DNA of 64,000 nt from Cloacibacterium sp046296655 (GTDB taxonomy: Bacteria; Bacteroidota; Bacteroidia; Flavobacteriales; Weeksellaceae), in NCBI GenBank assembly GCA_046296655.1, contig JBKBLE010000006.1, positions 28,018-92,017 on the forward strand, read 5' to 3'. Positions within the stretch are counted from its first letter, which is position 1; each line of letters begins with the position of its first letter. Made by a program: the position numbers and the translations under genes. This document shows, one piece after another, positions 16,113 to 23,447 of this stretch. The notes below the pieces were generated by a model. That model had not been told where the DNA came from and made no database searches. It saw only the letters and a program-made list of their open reading frames with translations.

Positions 16113-16493
16113 TTTTCTTATAAAAAAGGTGGAATACCAGTAGACAACAGCGGAAATGGCGGCGGTTTTGTATTCGATTGCAGAGGAATTCTCAATCCAG
16201 GAAGAATAGAAGAATACAAACCTCAAACTGGCAATGATAAAGGCGTTCAAGAATTTCTAGAAACCAAAACTGAAATGCCTCAATTTATAGACCTCATCAA
16301 AAATTTAGTAAGCATTACCATCAATGATTATATCGCTCGTGGTTTTGACCATTTGCAAATTGCTTTTGGTTGTACTGGTGGGCAACACAGAAGTGTGTAT
16401 TGCGCCATTAAACTAGGCGAATTTTTGCAGGAAAAATATCCGGAATTGGTAAATGTTAAGGTAACGCATAACGAACAACCTCAACTTAATTAA
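16083..16493 (+). CDS. Stand-alone RapZ C-terminal domain protein
   Basis: 136 residues. They match only the C-terminal domain of RapZ: FDCRGILNPGRIEEYKPQTGNDKGVQEFL appears here in parts (CRGILNPGR, LTG-like QTGNDKGV), then FGCTGGQHRSVYCAIKLGEFL with the nucleotide/sugar-phosphate-binding loop, and VKVTHNEQ at the end. The N-terminal P-loop kinase domain of full RapZ is absent, and the start at MNKLNIDIYSFSYKKGG leaves no room for it. In enterobacteria the C-terminal domain binds GlcN-6-phosphate and small RNA. Here, between AmgK- and MurU-like genes, a role in sensing or handling amino-sugar phosphates is plausible inference. Confidence 0.85.
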   Translation: MNKLNIDIYSFSYKKGGIPVDNSGNGGGFVFDCRGILNPGRIEEYKPQTGNDKGVQEFLETKTEMPQFIDLIKNLVSITINDYIARGFDHLQIAFGCTGGQHRSVYCAIKLGEFLQEKYPELVNVKVTHNEQPQLN

Positions 16494-16522
16494 TAGTGTA
16501 AAATCTGCAATATTCATTCTAC

Positions 16523-17242
16523 ATGATTAAGAAAGCGCTCATTTTCGCAGCAGGAAAAGGAACTCGGTTGAAACCTTTTACAGAGAGTCATCCCAAAGCT
16601 TTGGCTTTGGTGAATGATGTTCCGTTGCTGGAAAGAAATATAAAATATCTGCAAAGTTTTGGAGTTACAGAATTTGTGATTAATGTGCATCATTTCGGGG
16701 AACAAATTGTAGAATTTCTAAAAAAAAACAATCATTTTGGAACCAAAATTGATATTTCTGATGAAAAAGATGAACTTCTAGAAACTGGAGGTGGCTTGCT
16801 TTTTGCTCAAAAATATCTGGAAAACGAAGAGAATTTCCTGATTATGAATGCTGATATTCTTACCGATTTAAACATTCATGAATTGGTAAAATTTCATGAA
16901 ACGCATCTTCCATTAGCTACTTTGGCAGTTTCGGACAGAAATTCTTCTCGAAAACTTTTCTTCAATTCAGAAATGGTTTTAAAAGGTTGGATGAACAAGA
17001 ATTCTGGAGAAACCAAAATGGCAGAATTCAATAGCGACTTTAAAGAGTTGGCTTTCAGCGGAATACATTGTGTCAATTCTTCTATCTTTGACAAAATAAA
17101 AAGAAGAGGAAAATTTTCTATCATGGAAGAATATTTGGATTTAATGTTTGAAAATAACATCTTAGGATTTCAGCACGAAGCCAGATTAATAGATGTAGGA
17201 AGACCCGAATCTGTGACAGAAGCAGAAAAATATTTTAAATAA
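16523..17242 (+). CDS. murU: MurU-like nucleotidyltransferase
   Basis: 239 residues with a GT-A-type nucleotidyltransferase fold. The N-terminal ALIFAAGKGTRLKPFTESHP loop binds NTP, HPKAL carries the conserved Lys, and MNADILTDL supplies the metal aspartate. The size matches MurU (MurNAc-1-phosphate uridylyltransferase), which follows AmgK in cell-wall recycling. Length and motifs also fit mannose-1-phosphate guanylyltransferase-like enzymes; the AmgK-like neighbour tips the balance. It follows the RapZ-domain gene by 29 bases, so the two are co-transcribed. Confidence 0.75.
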   Translation: MIKKALIFAAGKGTRLKPFTESHPKALALVNDVPLLERNIKYLQSFGVTEFVINVHHFGEQIVEFLKKNNHFGTKIDISDEKDELLETGGGLLFAQKYLENEENFLIMNADILTDLNIHELVKFHETHLPLATLAVSDRNSSRKLFFNSEMVLKGWMNKNSGETKMAEFNSDFKELAFSGIHCVNSSIFDKIKRRGKFSIMEEYLDLMFENNILGFQHEARLIDVGRPESVTEAEKYFK

Positions 17243-17320
17243 ATGAACCATTAAGGTTTCAAATAAATTTTGAAAATCGTTAAGAAATTAATGGTAAAAT
17301 AAAACTAAATTTTAAAAAAA
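17243..17320 (+). repeat. Degenerate fifth copy of the repeat leader
   Basis: AACCATTAAGG, then TTTTGAAAATCGTTAAGAAA, then TTAATGGTAAAATAAAA and an A-rich run ending at the ATG of the LOG gene. The order of blocks is that of the 14988-16082 units, with the middle missing. Confidence 0.55.
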
Positions 17321-18040
17321 ATGCTAGACGATAACGCATCAGAAGATAAAAGATTACAAGAAAGTTTAAGACAAAAAACTTGGGACGAAACCGTAACTAA
17401 AGACTCTTGGATGGTTTTCAAAGTGATGTCTGAATTTGTAGATGGCTACGAAAAATTAGCCAAAATAGGACCTTGTGTTTCAATTTTCGGTTCTGCAAGG
17501 TTAAAACCAGAAGATCCTTATTATCAAATGGCGGTAGATATTGCCAGAAAAATTACAGAAATTGGTTTCGGTGTTATTACAGGAGGCGGTCCTGGAATTA
17601 TGGAAGCAGGAAACAAAGGAGCGAGAGAAGGCAACGGAAAATCCATTGGATTAAACATAGAATTACCATTTGAACAAAATTTTAATCCTTTTATAGATAA
17701 ACATTACTCGATTAATTTTGATTACTTTTTCGTAAGAAAAGTGATGTTTGTGAAGTATTCTCAAGGCTTTATTGTTTTACCGGGAGGTTTCGGAACGCTA
17801 GATGAACTTTCGGAAGCGTTAACATTAATTCAGACGCAAAAAATCGGCAGATTCCCAATTGTTTTGGTGGGAACAGAATTTTGGAGCGGACTTCTGGATT
17901 GGTTTACCGGAACTTTGCTGAAAAATCATTTAATTAAAGAAGAAGATTTAAGTCTTTTCCGAGTGGTAGATACAGCAGATGAAGCCGTGGCTCACATTAA
18001 AGCTTTCTACGATAAATACTCTGTAAGCGTAAATTTCTAG
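17321..18040 (+). CDS. LOG-family (TIGR00730) Rossmann-fold protein
   Basis: 239 residues. It contains FGVITGGGPGIMEAGNKGARE and VLPGGFGTLDELSEALTLIQT, the GGGxGIMEA and PGGxGTxxE motifs of the lysine-decarboxylase-like family. These enzymes are cytokinin-type nucleoside-5'-phosphate phosphoribohydrolases or nucleotide nucleosidases, cytoplasmic and usually dimeric. The longer N-terminal region (DETVTKDSWMVFKVMSEFVDG) is typical of the Bacteroidota group. It follows murU after 78 bases that resemble the upstream repeat leader. A link to sugar salvage is not shown. Confidence 0.9.
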   Translation: MLDDNASEDKRLQESLRQKTWDETVTKDSWMVFKVMSEFVDGYEKLAKIGPCVSIFGSARLKPEDPYYQMAVDIARKITEIGFGVITGGGPGIMEAGNKGAREGNGKSIGLNIELPFEQNFNPFIDKHYSINFDYFFVRKVMFVKYSQGFIVLPGGFGTLDELSEALTLIQTQKIGRFPIVLVGTEFWSGLLDWFTGTLLKNHLIKEEDLSLFRVVDTADEAVAHIKAFYDKYSVSVNF

Positions 18041-18070
18041 AATTTGGCATAAGATTTGACATATTTTATA

Positions 18071-18078
18071 TACATTTG
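18071..18078 (+). promoter_or_regulatory. TAnnTTTG -7 box, DUF6702-like gene
   Basis: TACATTTG, 41 bases before the ATG at 18120. Confidence 0.5.
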
Positions 18079-18119
18079 AAAAAAATACAACTTTGAAAAA
18101 AGTATTAAATAAGAAAAAA

Positions 18120-18590
18120 ATGAAAAAATTTATAGGAATAATCGCAATAGGTTTAATCACAATGCTGATGAGTTTTACACTCTCAGATTTTTATTCTTCT
18201 ATGACCAAGGTAGATTATGTAGAAGGCAGTAAAACGCTAAAATTCACTACAAAATTAAACTCTGGACACATTGCAGAAGTTTTAAAAATTAATCCTAATA
18301 CTACTGCTTTTGAAGCGGAAGTGAAAAGATATGTAAATGACCATTTTGATGTGTATGTAAACGGTCAAAACAAAGCGCTTACGTTTACCGGAAGTCAAGT
18401 GAATGGAGAAAGTGTTTGGGTATATTTCGAAGCGAATGGCGTTTCTGATATTTCTAGCTTAAAAATTAAAAATAATCTTTTACTAGAAGCTTATCCTAAA
18501 CAACTCAACTTGGTAAACATTGCTTATAAAGGTTCTCAAAAAAACATGACCTTTATGCGAGGTAAAGAAGTAAACGAAGTTTCTTTCTAA
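18120..18590 (+). CDS. Exported DUF6702-like protein
   Basis: 156 residues. A signal peptide, MKKFIGIIAIGLITMLMSFT, is followed by DFYSSMTKVDYVEGSKTLKFTTKLN, which resembles the HKFYVSVTxxDY start of the DUF6702 family common in Flavobacteria. The rest is predicted beta-rich, with a VWVYFEANGV block. Members are periplasmic or envelope proteins of unknown role. An in-frame TTG at 18093 would extend it, but only the ATG at 18120 gives a normal signal peptide. A terminator hairpin follows. Confidence 0.7.
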   Translation: MKKFIGIIAIGLITMLMSFTLSDFYSSMTKVDYVEGSKTLKFTTKLNSGHIAEVLKINPNTTAFEAEVKRYVNDHFDVYVNGQNKALTFTGSQVNGESVWVYFEANGVSDISSLKIKNNLLLEAYPKQLNLVNIAYKGSQKNMTFMRGKEVNEVSF

Positions 18591-18615
18591 CAACAATTTT
18601 TAAACATAAAAGTAA

Positions 18616-18642
18616 AGCCTTACAGAATTTTGTAAGGTTTTA
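18616..18642 (+). terminator. Terminator after the 18120 gene
   Basis: CCTTACA/TGTAAGG stem with a GAATTT loop and a T-rich tail. Confidence 0.65.
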
Positions 18643-18738
18643 ATGCTCCAAGATGCGAAATCCTGCAAAGAAAAACAAGAAAAATTACAATTAATTTACT
18701 GATTGTCAGTATGTTGATGCTATTTTAAGGAGTGACTA

Positions 18739-19337
18739 ATGAAATGTTTGATTTTGATAATGTTTTTATTTCTTTTCTCCTGCAAAGAAAAAGACGAAAC
18801 AATTGATTTAAAATATGAAGTTTTAAATCAGTTAATTACTGAGGATATAATGAAGAGAGATAAGAATGATGAAAAAAATTATGTTTATAATATCCAAATA
18901 AAAAATGTTTCTTTTCCAGAAAACAAATTGGAAATAATTTTGAAGAACCACCTCCAGGATTATCTATGATGATAAATTATGATAAGGATTTCTTAGAAAC
19001 AGATTCTTTATTTTATAAAACACAAGCAGAAGGATTATAAGATTTTAAATTTGAGAAGTCTAGAATAATTCAAAAAGTAAAATACATAACTTCTAAAGAA
19101 TTAGAATCTTTCTATTTGAAAACTGGACAAAATTTCTGGAAAGAGTTTAGTCATAAATATCCTAACACATGTATCAAAACTTTTTCTGTTCCGTTTTTTA
19201 ATAAAGAAAAAAACACTTGCATCGTAACAGTTTCAGCATCTTGTGGTCCACTTTGGGGAGGAGGTTTTATGGGAATTTATAAAAAAGTAAATGGGAAATG
19301 GATTTTAATTGGTCGAAGAGATTCATGGATAAGTTAA
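18739..19337 (+). pseudogene. Decayed lipoprotein gene (one frameshift, one stop)
   Basis: It starts at ATG 18739 after AAGGAG, a rare true Shine-Dalgarno site here. The first frame encodes a lipoprotein signal, MKCLILIMFLFLFSCKEK, and continues to a stop at 18969. Near 18940-18950 the coding sense switches by one base: another frame reads EEPPPGLSMMINYDKDFLETDSLFYKTQ, meets TAA at 19038-19040, and continues without break as KVKYITSKELESFYLKTGQ into the C-terminal part ending KKVNGKWILIGRRDSWIS at 19337. One frameshift and one stop thus break a roughly 199-residue secreted lipoprotein of unknown family. Sequencing error could explain the shift, less easily both lesions. Confidence 0.8.
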
Positions 19338-19346
19338 TTAAATTTT

Positions 19347-19371
19347 AAGAAGCAATATTGCTTCTTTTTTT
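19347..19371 (+). terminator. Terminator after the decayed gene
   Basis: AAGAAGCAAT/ATTGCTTCTT palindrome followed by a T-run. Confidence 0.75.
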
Positions 19372-19482
19372 ATTTAAAAACCTAACAAAAATCACTGAAA
19401 TCTTTCATATCACTTCATGAGGTATGTTAAGCAGATTGGCGTACCTTTATACCGCCAAAAAAAGCCTAAAAACCTAATTGAA

Positions 19483-19695
19483 ATGGAATTTACCACATTA
19501 CAAAAAATTAATAATCTGATAAAAGATTTGCCAGATTATTTAGCAGAGGAATTATTGGAGTATATAGAATACTTGGTATATAAATTTCACAAAGACGAAG
19601 ATTTAAGTGACGAACAAAAAAGAGTAATACTGAGAGGTCTAGAAGATATAAAGTATGGCAGAAGTCATTTGAATGAAATTACAGAGACAGAGTAA
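19483..19695 (+). CDS. DUF2281-like antitoxin candidate (orphan)
   Basis: 70 residues from ATG 19483. The text MEFTTLQKINNLIKDLPDYL, then EELLEYIEYLVYK and DEQKRVILRGLEDIKYGR, resembles short DUF2281-type or Phd/RelB-like antitoxins: an amphipathic N-terminal helix pair and an acidic C-terminus. No toxin gene follows; a terminator and then meaB come next. A longer start at 19417 exists, but a TACCTTTA promoter-like box lies inside that extension, so 19483 is preferred. It is the second orphan antitoxin-like gene in the window. Confidence 0.55.
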   Translation: MEFTTLQKINNLIKDLPDYLAEELLEYIEYLVYKFHKDEDLSDEQKRVILRGLEDIKYGRSHLNEITETE

Positions 19696-19732
19696 AAGTT
19701 CTTCATATCAAATCAAATTTTTTTTCATTAAA

Positions 19733-19756
19733 GCTTCAGGTTTCTGAAGTCTTTTT
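19733..19756 (+). terminator. Terminator before meaB
   Basis: GCTTCAG/CTGAAGT hairpin with a GTTT loop and T5. Confidence 0.6.
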
Positions 19757-19863
19757 CGTTATGGCATTTTTCTAAAATTCTACCAGAAAAATAGTGTAGA
19801 AATTCTATTTTGATTTTCTTTTAGCAATTTCAAATTTTTAGAAAATAGTTTGAAATACTTTCT

Positions 19864-19871
19864 TAATTTTG
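19864..19871 (+). promoter_or_regulatory. TAnnTTTG -7 box, meaB
   Basis: TAATTTTG ends five bases before the ATG at 19877. It excludes the upstream in-frame start at 19850 and predicts a leaderless mRNA. Confidence 0.6.
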
Positions 19872-19876
19872 TTAAG

Positions 19877-20863
19877 ATGAAATTTTCTACAGAAGAACTT
19901 TTACAAGGAATATTAGCCCAAGACAAAAGAATTCTTGGGAAAGCCATTACTTTAATCGAAAGTAAAAAGCCAGAGCATAGAGTTTTGGCTGAAGAACTGC
20001 TGAAAAAAATCCTGCCTTATGCCGGAAAATCTGTAAGAATAGGAATTACTGGAGTTCCTGGTGCGGGGAAATCTACATTTATCGAAAGTTTCGGAAAATT
20101 TGCGATTTCTCAAGGCAAAAAAGTGGCGGTTTTAGCCATCGACCCAAGCTCTTCGGTGAATAAAGGTTCTATTCTAGGAGATAAAACCAGAATGGAAGAA
20201 TTGGCAAAAGACGAAAACGCATTTATTCGCCCTAGTCCGAGTTCTGGATTTCTAGGCGGAGTTGCCAATACTACTTTTGAAACTATGCTTATTTGCGAAG
20301 CTGCTGGTTACGATTATATTTTGATAGAAACGGTAGGAGTTGGTCAATCAGAAGTTTTGGTTGCAGATATTTCGGATGTGATTTTGTTGCTAAAAGTAGT
20401 AGGAACTGGTGATGAATTGCAAGGCATCAAAAGAGGTTTGATGGAAATGGTAGATGTTATTTTTATCAATAAAGTACATGAAGAAAATCTAAAAGAGGCC
20501 AGAATGCACCGTTCAGAATTGATTCATGCATTGCAGTTTCAGCACCCGAAAGAAAAAGATTGGAAGGTTCCTGTTTTGTTAGGTTCCGCTCTTCATAACG
20601 AAGGTTTAGATGAGGTTTACGAGAAAATAAATGATTTCATTTCTTTAAAAATAAAAACGGGAAGGCTAGAAGAAGTAAGAAAAATTCAAGCCGAAAAACG
20701 TTTTGAATATTGGGTTCATCAATATATTTTAAGTGCAACTAAATCCACCCATGAACTTGAAAATCAGTTCGAAAGTCATAAAAAAAATGCTTCAGAATTG
20801 AAGTCTAATCCAAGTTCTGAAGCTAAAATTTTTGTAGAAAGTTTATTGAATAAAAAACTCTAA
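19877..20863 (+). CDS. meaB: Methylmalonyl-CoA mutase chaperone GTPase MeaB
   Basis: 328 residues of the ArgK/MeaB G3E GTPase family. Walker A is GITGVPGAGKSTFIESFG; the switch block IDPSSSVNKGSILGDKTRM and ETVGVGQSEV are diagnostic, and FINKVHE is the base-recognition motif. MeaB guards loading of adenosylcobalamin into methylmalonyl-CoA mutase and protects that enzyme from inactivation. The mutase itself is encoded at 57025-59148 on the other strand, so the usual adjacent pair is split. Its 3' end is one base from the convergent 20865 gene. Confidence 0.93.
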   Translation: MKFSTEELLQGILAQDKRILGKAITLIESKKPEHRVLAEELLKKILPYAGKSVRIGITGVPGAGKSTFIESFGKFAISQGKKVAVLAIDPSSSVNKGSILGDKTRMEELAKDENAFIRPSPSSGFLGGVANTTFETMLICEAAGYDYILIETVGVGQSEVLVADISDVILLLKVVGTGDELQGIKRGLMEMVDVIFINKVHEENLKEARMHRSELIHALQFQHPKEKDWKVPVLLGSALHNEGLDEVYEKINDFISLKIKTGRLEEVRKIQAEKRFEYWVHQYILSATKSTHELENQFESHKKNASELKSNPSSEAKIFVESLLNKKL

Positions 20864-20864
20864 A

Positions 20865-21395
20865 TTATTTCTTAGAAATTTCATTTTTCATTAAGTAGCC
20901 ATTATAAGAAATGGGTTGTCTGTCGTTAGAATCTATAGAAACATAGGCACTACCGTTTTTATAAACTTCTATGTAAATTACTCTTACATGGTCTACATCT
21001 TTAGGAGAAATGGTATACACTAGGTTTCCTTTTTTGTTTAGAATTTTACTCAGGGTAAAATCTTTAGAAGTAAATCGGTAACTGTTTTTAGAAGTGTCAT
21101 AACTTGGATTAAACATTCTGCCAAAGTATGGCAAAGTCACATCTAGCTCTTTTTCTTTCAAAACCACAGTATAACCATAATCTAAATCTAGCATTCTAGC
21201 CGAATTACCGTTTGGCATAGAATTCATGATATTAATTACATCATAGTTAGTAGGATTGGCTCTCTCTGCCATAAAAGTAAACTGATTAGAAGTTGTAATT
21301 TCCTCTAAAGTTTTGGGGTCCATATTGATTTGTGACGTACACGAATATAAAAAAGAGAGTAATCCAAAGAAACTCAAATAAATTAATTTTTTCAT
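20865..21395 (-). CDS. DUF4251 lipoprotein
   Basis: 176 residues. A lipoprotein signal, MKKLIYLSFFGLLSFLYSC, puts the lipid on C19. The body contains FTFMAERANPTN, LPYFGRMFNPSYD and ISYNGYLMKNE, the pattern of the DUF4251 family: periplasm-facing beta-sandwich proteins common in Bacteroidota with no known function. It is transcribed alone, divergently from the M48 peptidase, and convergent with meaB. Confidence is good for the family, none for the role. Confidence 0.8.
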   Translation of the reverse strand: MKKLIYLSFFGLLSFLYSCTSQINMDPKTLEEITTSNQFTFMAERANPTNYDVINIMNSMPNGNSARMLDLDYGYTVVLKEKELDVTLPYFGRMFNPSYDTSKNSYRFTSKDFTLSKILNKKGNLVYTISPKDVDHVRVIYIEVYKNGSAYVSIDSNDRQPISYNGYLMKNEISKK

Positions 21396-21434
21396 AATAT
21401 ATAGGGTGTTGAGTTAAACTATTAATTATCAATA

Positions 21435-21442
21435 CAAATTTA
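21435..21442 (-). promoter_or_regulatory. TAnnTTTG -7 box, DUF4251 gene
   Basis: TAAATTTG on the minus strand, about 40 bases before the ATG at 21395. Confidence 0.5.
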
Positions 21443-21515
21443 ATGCAAAACTATCACGATTTGATTTCTTTTTTATATAATTTCTACATAATTATGAATG
21501 GAATAAAATTTGTTT

Positions 21516-21523
21516 TAAATTTG
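21516..21523 (+). promoter_or_regulatory. TAnnTTTG -7 box, M48 peptidase
   Basis: TAAATTTG, 24 bases before the ATG at 21548. It makes the longer in-frame start at 21443 unlikely. Confidence 0.55.
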
Positions 21524-21547
21524 TTAAAAATATTAAATCACAAAAAC

Positions 21548-22357
21548 ATGAAAATAAAAACTATTATTGCTACCGGAGCCGTTTCTTTAGCATTAGTTGC
21601 TTGTGTTACCAATCCAATTACAGGTAGAAAATCGGTACAAATTGTAGGAAATGACCAACTCTCTGCAATGGGAGTGCAAGAATATCAAACAGCGCTTTCT
21701 AAAGCTAAAGTCATCACCAATACTACTGATGCAAATCGAGTAAAAAATGTAGGAATTAGAATAAAAAATGCTGCGACTAATTATTATAAAAGCATAGGTA
21801 GAGAAGCAGATTTACAAGGGTATAACTGGGAGTTTAATTTATTGGAAGACAAACAGTTAAACGCTTGGTGTATGCCTGGTGGAAAAGTAGCTTTCTACAC
21901 AGGAATTATGCCTGTTTGTAAAGACGAAACAGGTATTGCTGTAGTAATGGGACACGAAGTTTCTCACGCTCTTGCAGGTCATGGAAATGAAAGAATTTCT
22001 CAAGCGATGATAGCACAATATGGTGGTGCGATTGCCGGAGGTGTAATTTCGAATGATAAATTACAACAAATTTTTAAAGTTGCATATCCAATAGGAGCGC
22101 AAGTTGCTCTTCTTAAATATGGAAGAAGTCAAGAATTAGAAGCAGATCAAATGGGATTATATATCATGGCAATGGCTGGATATGATCCAAGACAATCCCT
22201 TCCTTTCTGGGAAAGAATGGAAGCTCAAGCTGCCAATTCGCAAAGACCACCAGAATTTTTATCAACTCACCCAAGTCCAGATACTAGAAGATCAGACTTA
22301 AATAAACATATGACCAAAGCGCTTGAATATTATAAACAAGCTGGTGGAAAAATGTAA
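21548..22357 (+). CDS. M48-family metallopeptidase lipoprotein
   Basis: 269 residues from the ATG at 21548, chosen because it gives a lipoprotein signal (MKIKTIIATGAVSLALVAC, lipid on C19). The HEXXH zinc motif is H136-E137-V-S-H140 in VVMGHEVSHALAGHG, and the third ligand lies in RSQELEADQMGLYIMA. STHPSPDTR is typical of the BepA/Oma1-like secreted group. It should act at the periplasmic face of a membrane in envelope quality control. It is followed by a long hairpin and then a small membrane protein gene. Confidence 0.92.
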   Translation: MKIKTIIATGAVSLALVACVTNPITGRKSVQIVGNDQLSAMGVQEYQTALSKAKVITNTTDANRVKNVGIRIKNAATNYYKSIGREADLQGYNWEFNLLEDKQLNAWCMPGGKVAFYTGIMPVCKDETGIAVVMGHEVSHALAGHGNERISQAMIAQYGGAIAGGVISNDKLQQIFKVAYPIGAQVALLKYGRSQELEADQMGLYIMAMAGYDPRQSLPFWERMEAQAANSQRPPEFLSTHPSPDTRRSDLNKHMTKALEYYKQAGGKM

Positions 22358-22376
22358 ATAATTTAAAATAATAATT

Positions 22377-22415
22377 AAAACCTTCTTAAATTTTTTTAAA
22401 TTTGAGAAGGTTTTA
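22377..22415 (+). terminator. Terminator after the M48 gene
   Basis: AAAACCTTCT pairs with AGAAGGTTTT; the inner T/A arms extend the stem to a TTT loop. A T-rich tail follows. Confidence 0.65.
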
Positions 22416-22434
22416 TTTTAAAAATACGTTAAAA

Positions 22435-22749
22435 ATGAAAAATTTAACAATTATAGGAATTCTTCTTTTAGGTATTTCTGGATTGCTGTTTTATATGACC
22501 ACCAATTTAGAAGTAGAAGAATTTACACTTTCTCACTTTATGGGAATAATGGGAGGTGTGGGAATTGGTTTAATTATAGGAGGAATTGTAGGATATATAA
22601 GTAAAGGCTCTTCTATAAAAGCGGAACAAAAAAGAAAAGAATGGCAAAGATTGCAGCAAGAAAAGATAGAAATAGAAAAGCAAGCTGCTGAGTTAGCTCA
22701 ACAAAATGTAAGTCCAAATCCTAATAATTCTGAAAATAGTAATCTATAA
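22435..22749 (+). CDS. Small two-helix membrane protein, unknown
   Basis: 104 residues from ATG 22435. Two hydrophobic segments (about 3-22 and 34-56, the latter glycine-rich: GIMGGVGIGLIIGGIVG) are followed by a charged, probably coiled-coil stretch, EQKRKEWQRLQQEKIEIEK, and an Asn-rich tail. No family was recognised. It sits between the M48 peptidase terminator and a strong shared terminator, so it is probably read on a weak read-through or its own promoter. Confidence 0.65.
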   Translation: MKNLTIIGILLLGISGLLFYMTTNLEVEEFTLSHFMGIMGGVGIGLIIGGIVGYISKGSSIKAEQKRKEWQRLQQEKIEIEKQAAELAQQNVSPNPNNSENSNL

Positions 22750-22755
22750 AATGAA

Positions 22756-22787
22756 AAATCTCGGCTGCTTCGCAGCCGAGATTTTTT
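22756..22787. terminator. Strong bidirectional terminator
   Basis: A 12-bp perfect stem, AAATCTCGGCTG/CAGCCGAGATTT, with a CTTCG loop and T/A tails on both sides. It separates two convergent genes. Confidence 0.85.
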
Positions 22788-22814
22788 ATGTTTTTAATAA
22801 ATTTCCTTAATTTT

Positions 22815-23447
22815 TTAGAAATTTAAACCAACTCCGAACATTAATAAACTCGGTCTGTTGTCATATCTAATTACTTCGTTAGAAGATACATTCGTGTTGA
22901 TATATTCTCTTTGGTCATTGCTAAATGCACCTTCGTATCTTGCAGAAACTACCAATTTAGAAATAGTAACCTGTGCCCCGAATTGATAGCCTAAAGTAAA
23001 TTCTTTCGTAGCATTTTCTTTAAAATCATTATATTGATTATCTGTAGAAAGATTGTAAGAAGCTACCGGTCCTGCATAAATACCTAATGTTTTTCCTAAT
23101 ACATTATATCCTACTAAAACAGGTAAATCTGCTCTGTTATTTTTAACTTTTATAGTAGTATTAGTTCCATCTACTGTGAATTCTTTACTAAAAGTAGTGT
23201 AATACAATTCTGGTTGAATAAAAATTCCAAGAGGTGTATCAATTTTTAGTGAAATACCTGCGTTATAGCCTACGTTATTCTTTCCTTTGTCTTCGTATGC
23301 CTCTACAGTTCCATTTTTTATATTTTCCCAAGTAGGATCACCAGTTTGGTAAATAACATTGGCTTTCGCTCCGAAAGTTACCTGCGAGAAAGACAGCAAT
23401 GATGCCGTTACAAATAATGTGCTAAATATTTTCTTGATCTGTTTCAT
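22815..23447 (-). CDS. Outer membrane beta-barrel protein
   Basis: 210 residues. A signal peptide ends near residue 26 (VTFG-AKANVIYQ), and the body alternates strands with aromatic residues and ends in a terminal F (LMFGVGLNF). It matches the small porin-like outer membrane beta-barrel family (PorT/OmpW-like). Its start overlaps the end of mlaF by 26 bases, so it belongs to the mlaE-mlaF operon. It might be an outer-membrane partner of the lipid transport system, which is inference from position only. Confidence 0.8.
   Translation of the reverse strand: MKQIKKIFSTLFVTASLLSFSQVTFGAKANVIYQTGDPTWENIKNGTVEAYEDKGKNNVGYNAGISLKIDTPLGIFIQPELYYTTFSKEFTVDGTNTTIKVKNNRADLPVLVGYNVLGKTLGIYAGPVASYNLSTDNQYNDFKENATKEFTLGYQFGAQVTISKLVVSARYEGAFSNDQREYINTNVSSNEVIRYDNRPSLLMFGVGLNF

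Noticed and set aside
18739..18969. Separate 76-residue lipoprotein gene
   Set aside because: The coding sense continues in the next frame up to 19337; the short frame is only the first part of a broken gene.
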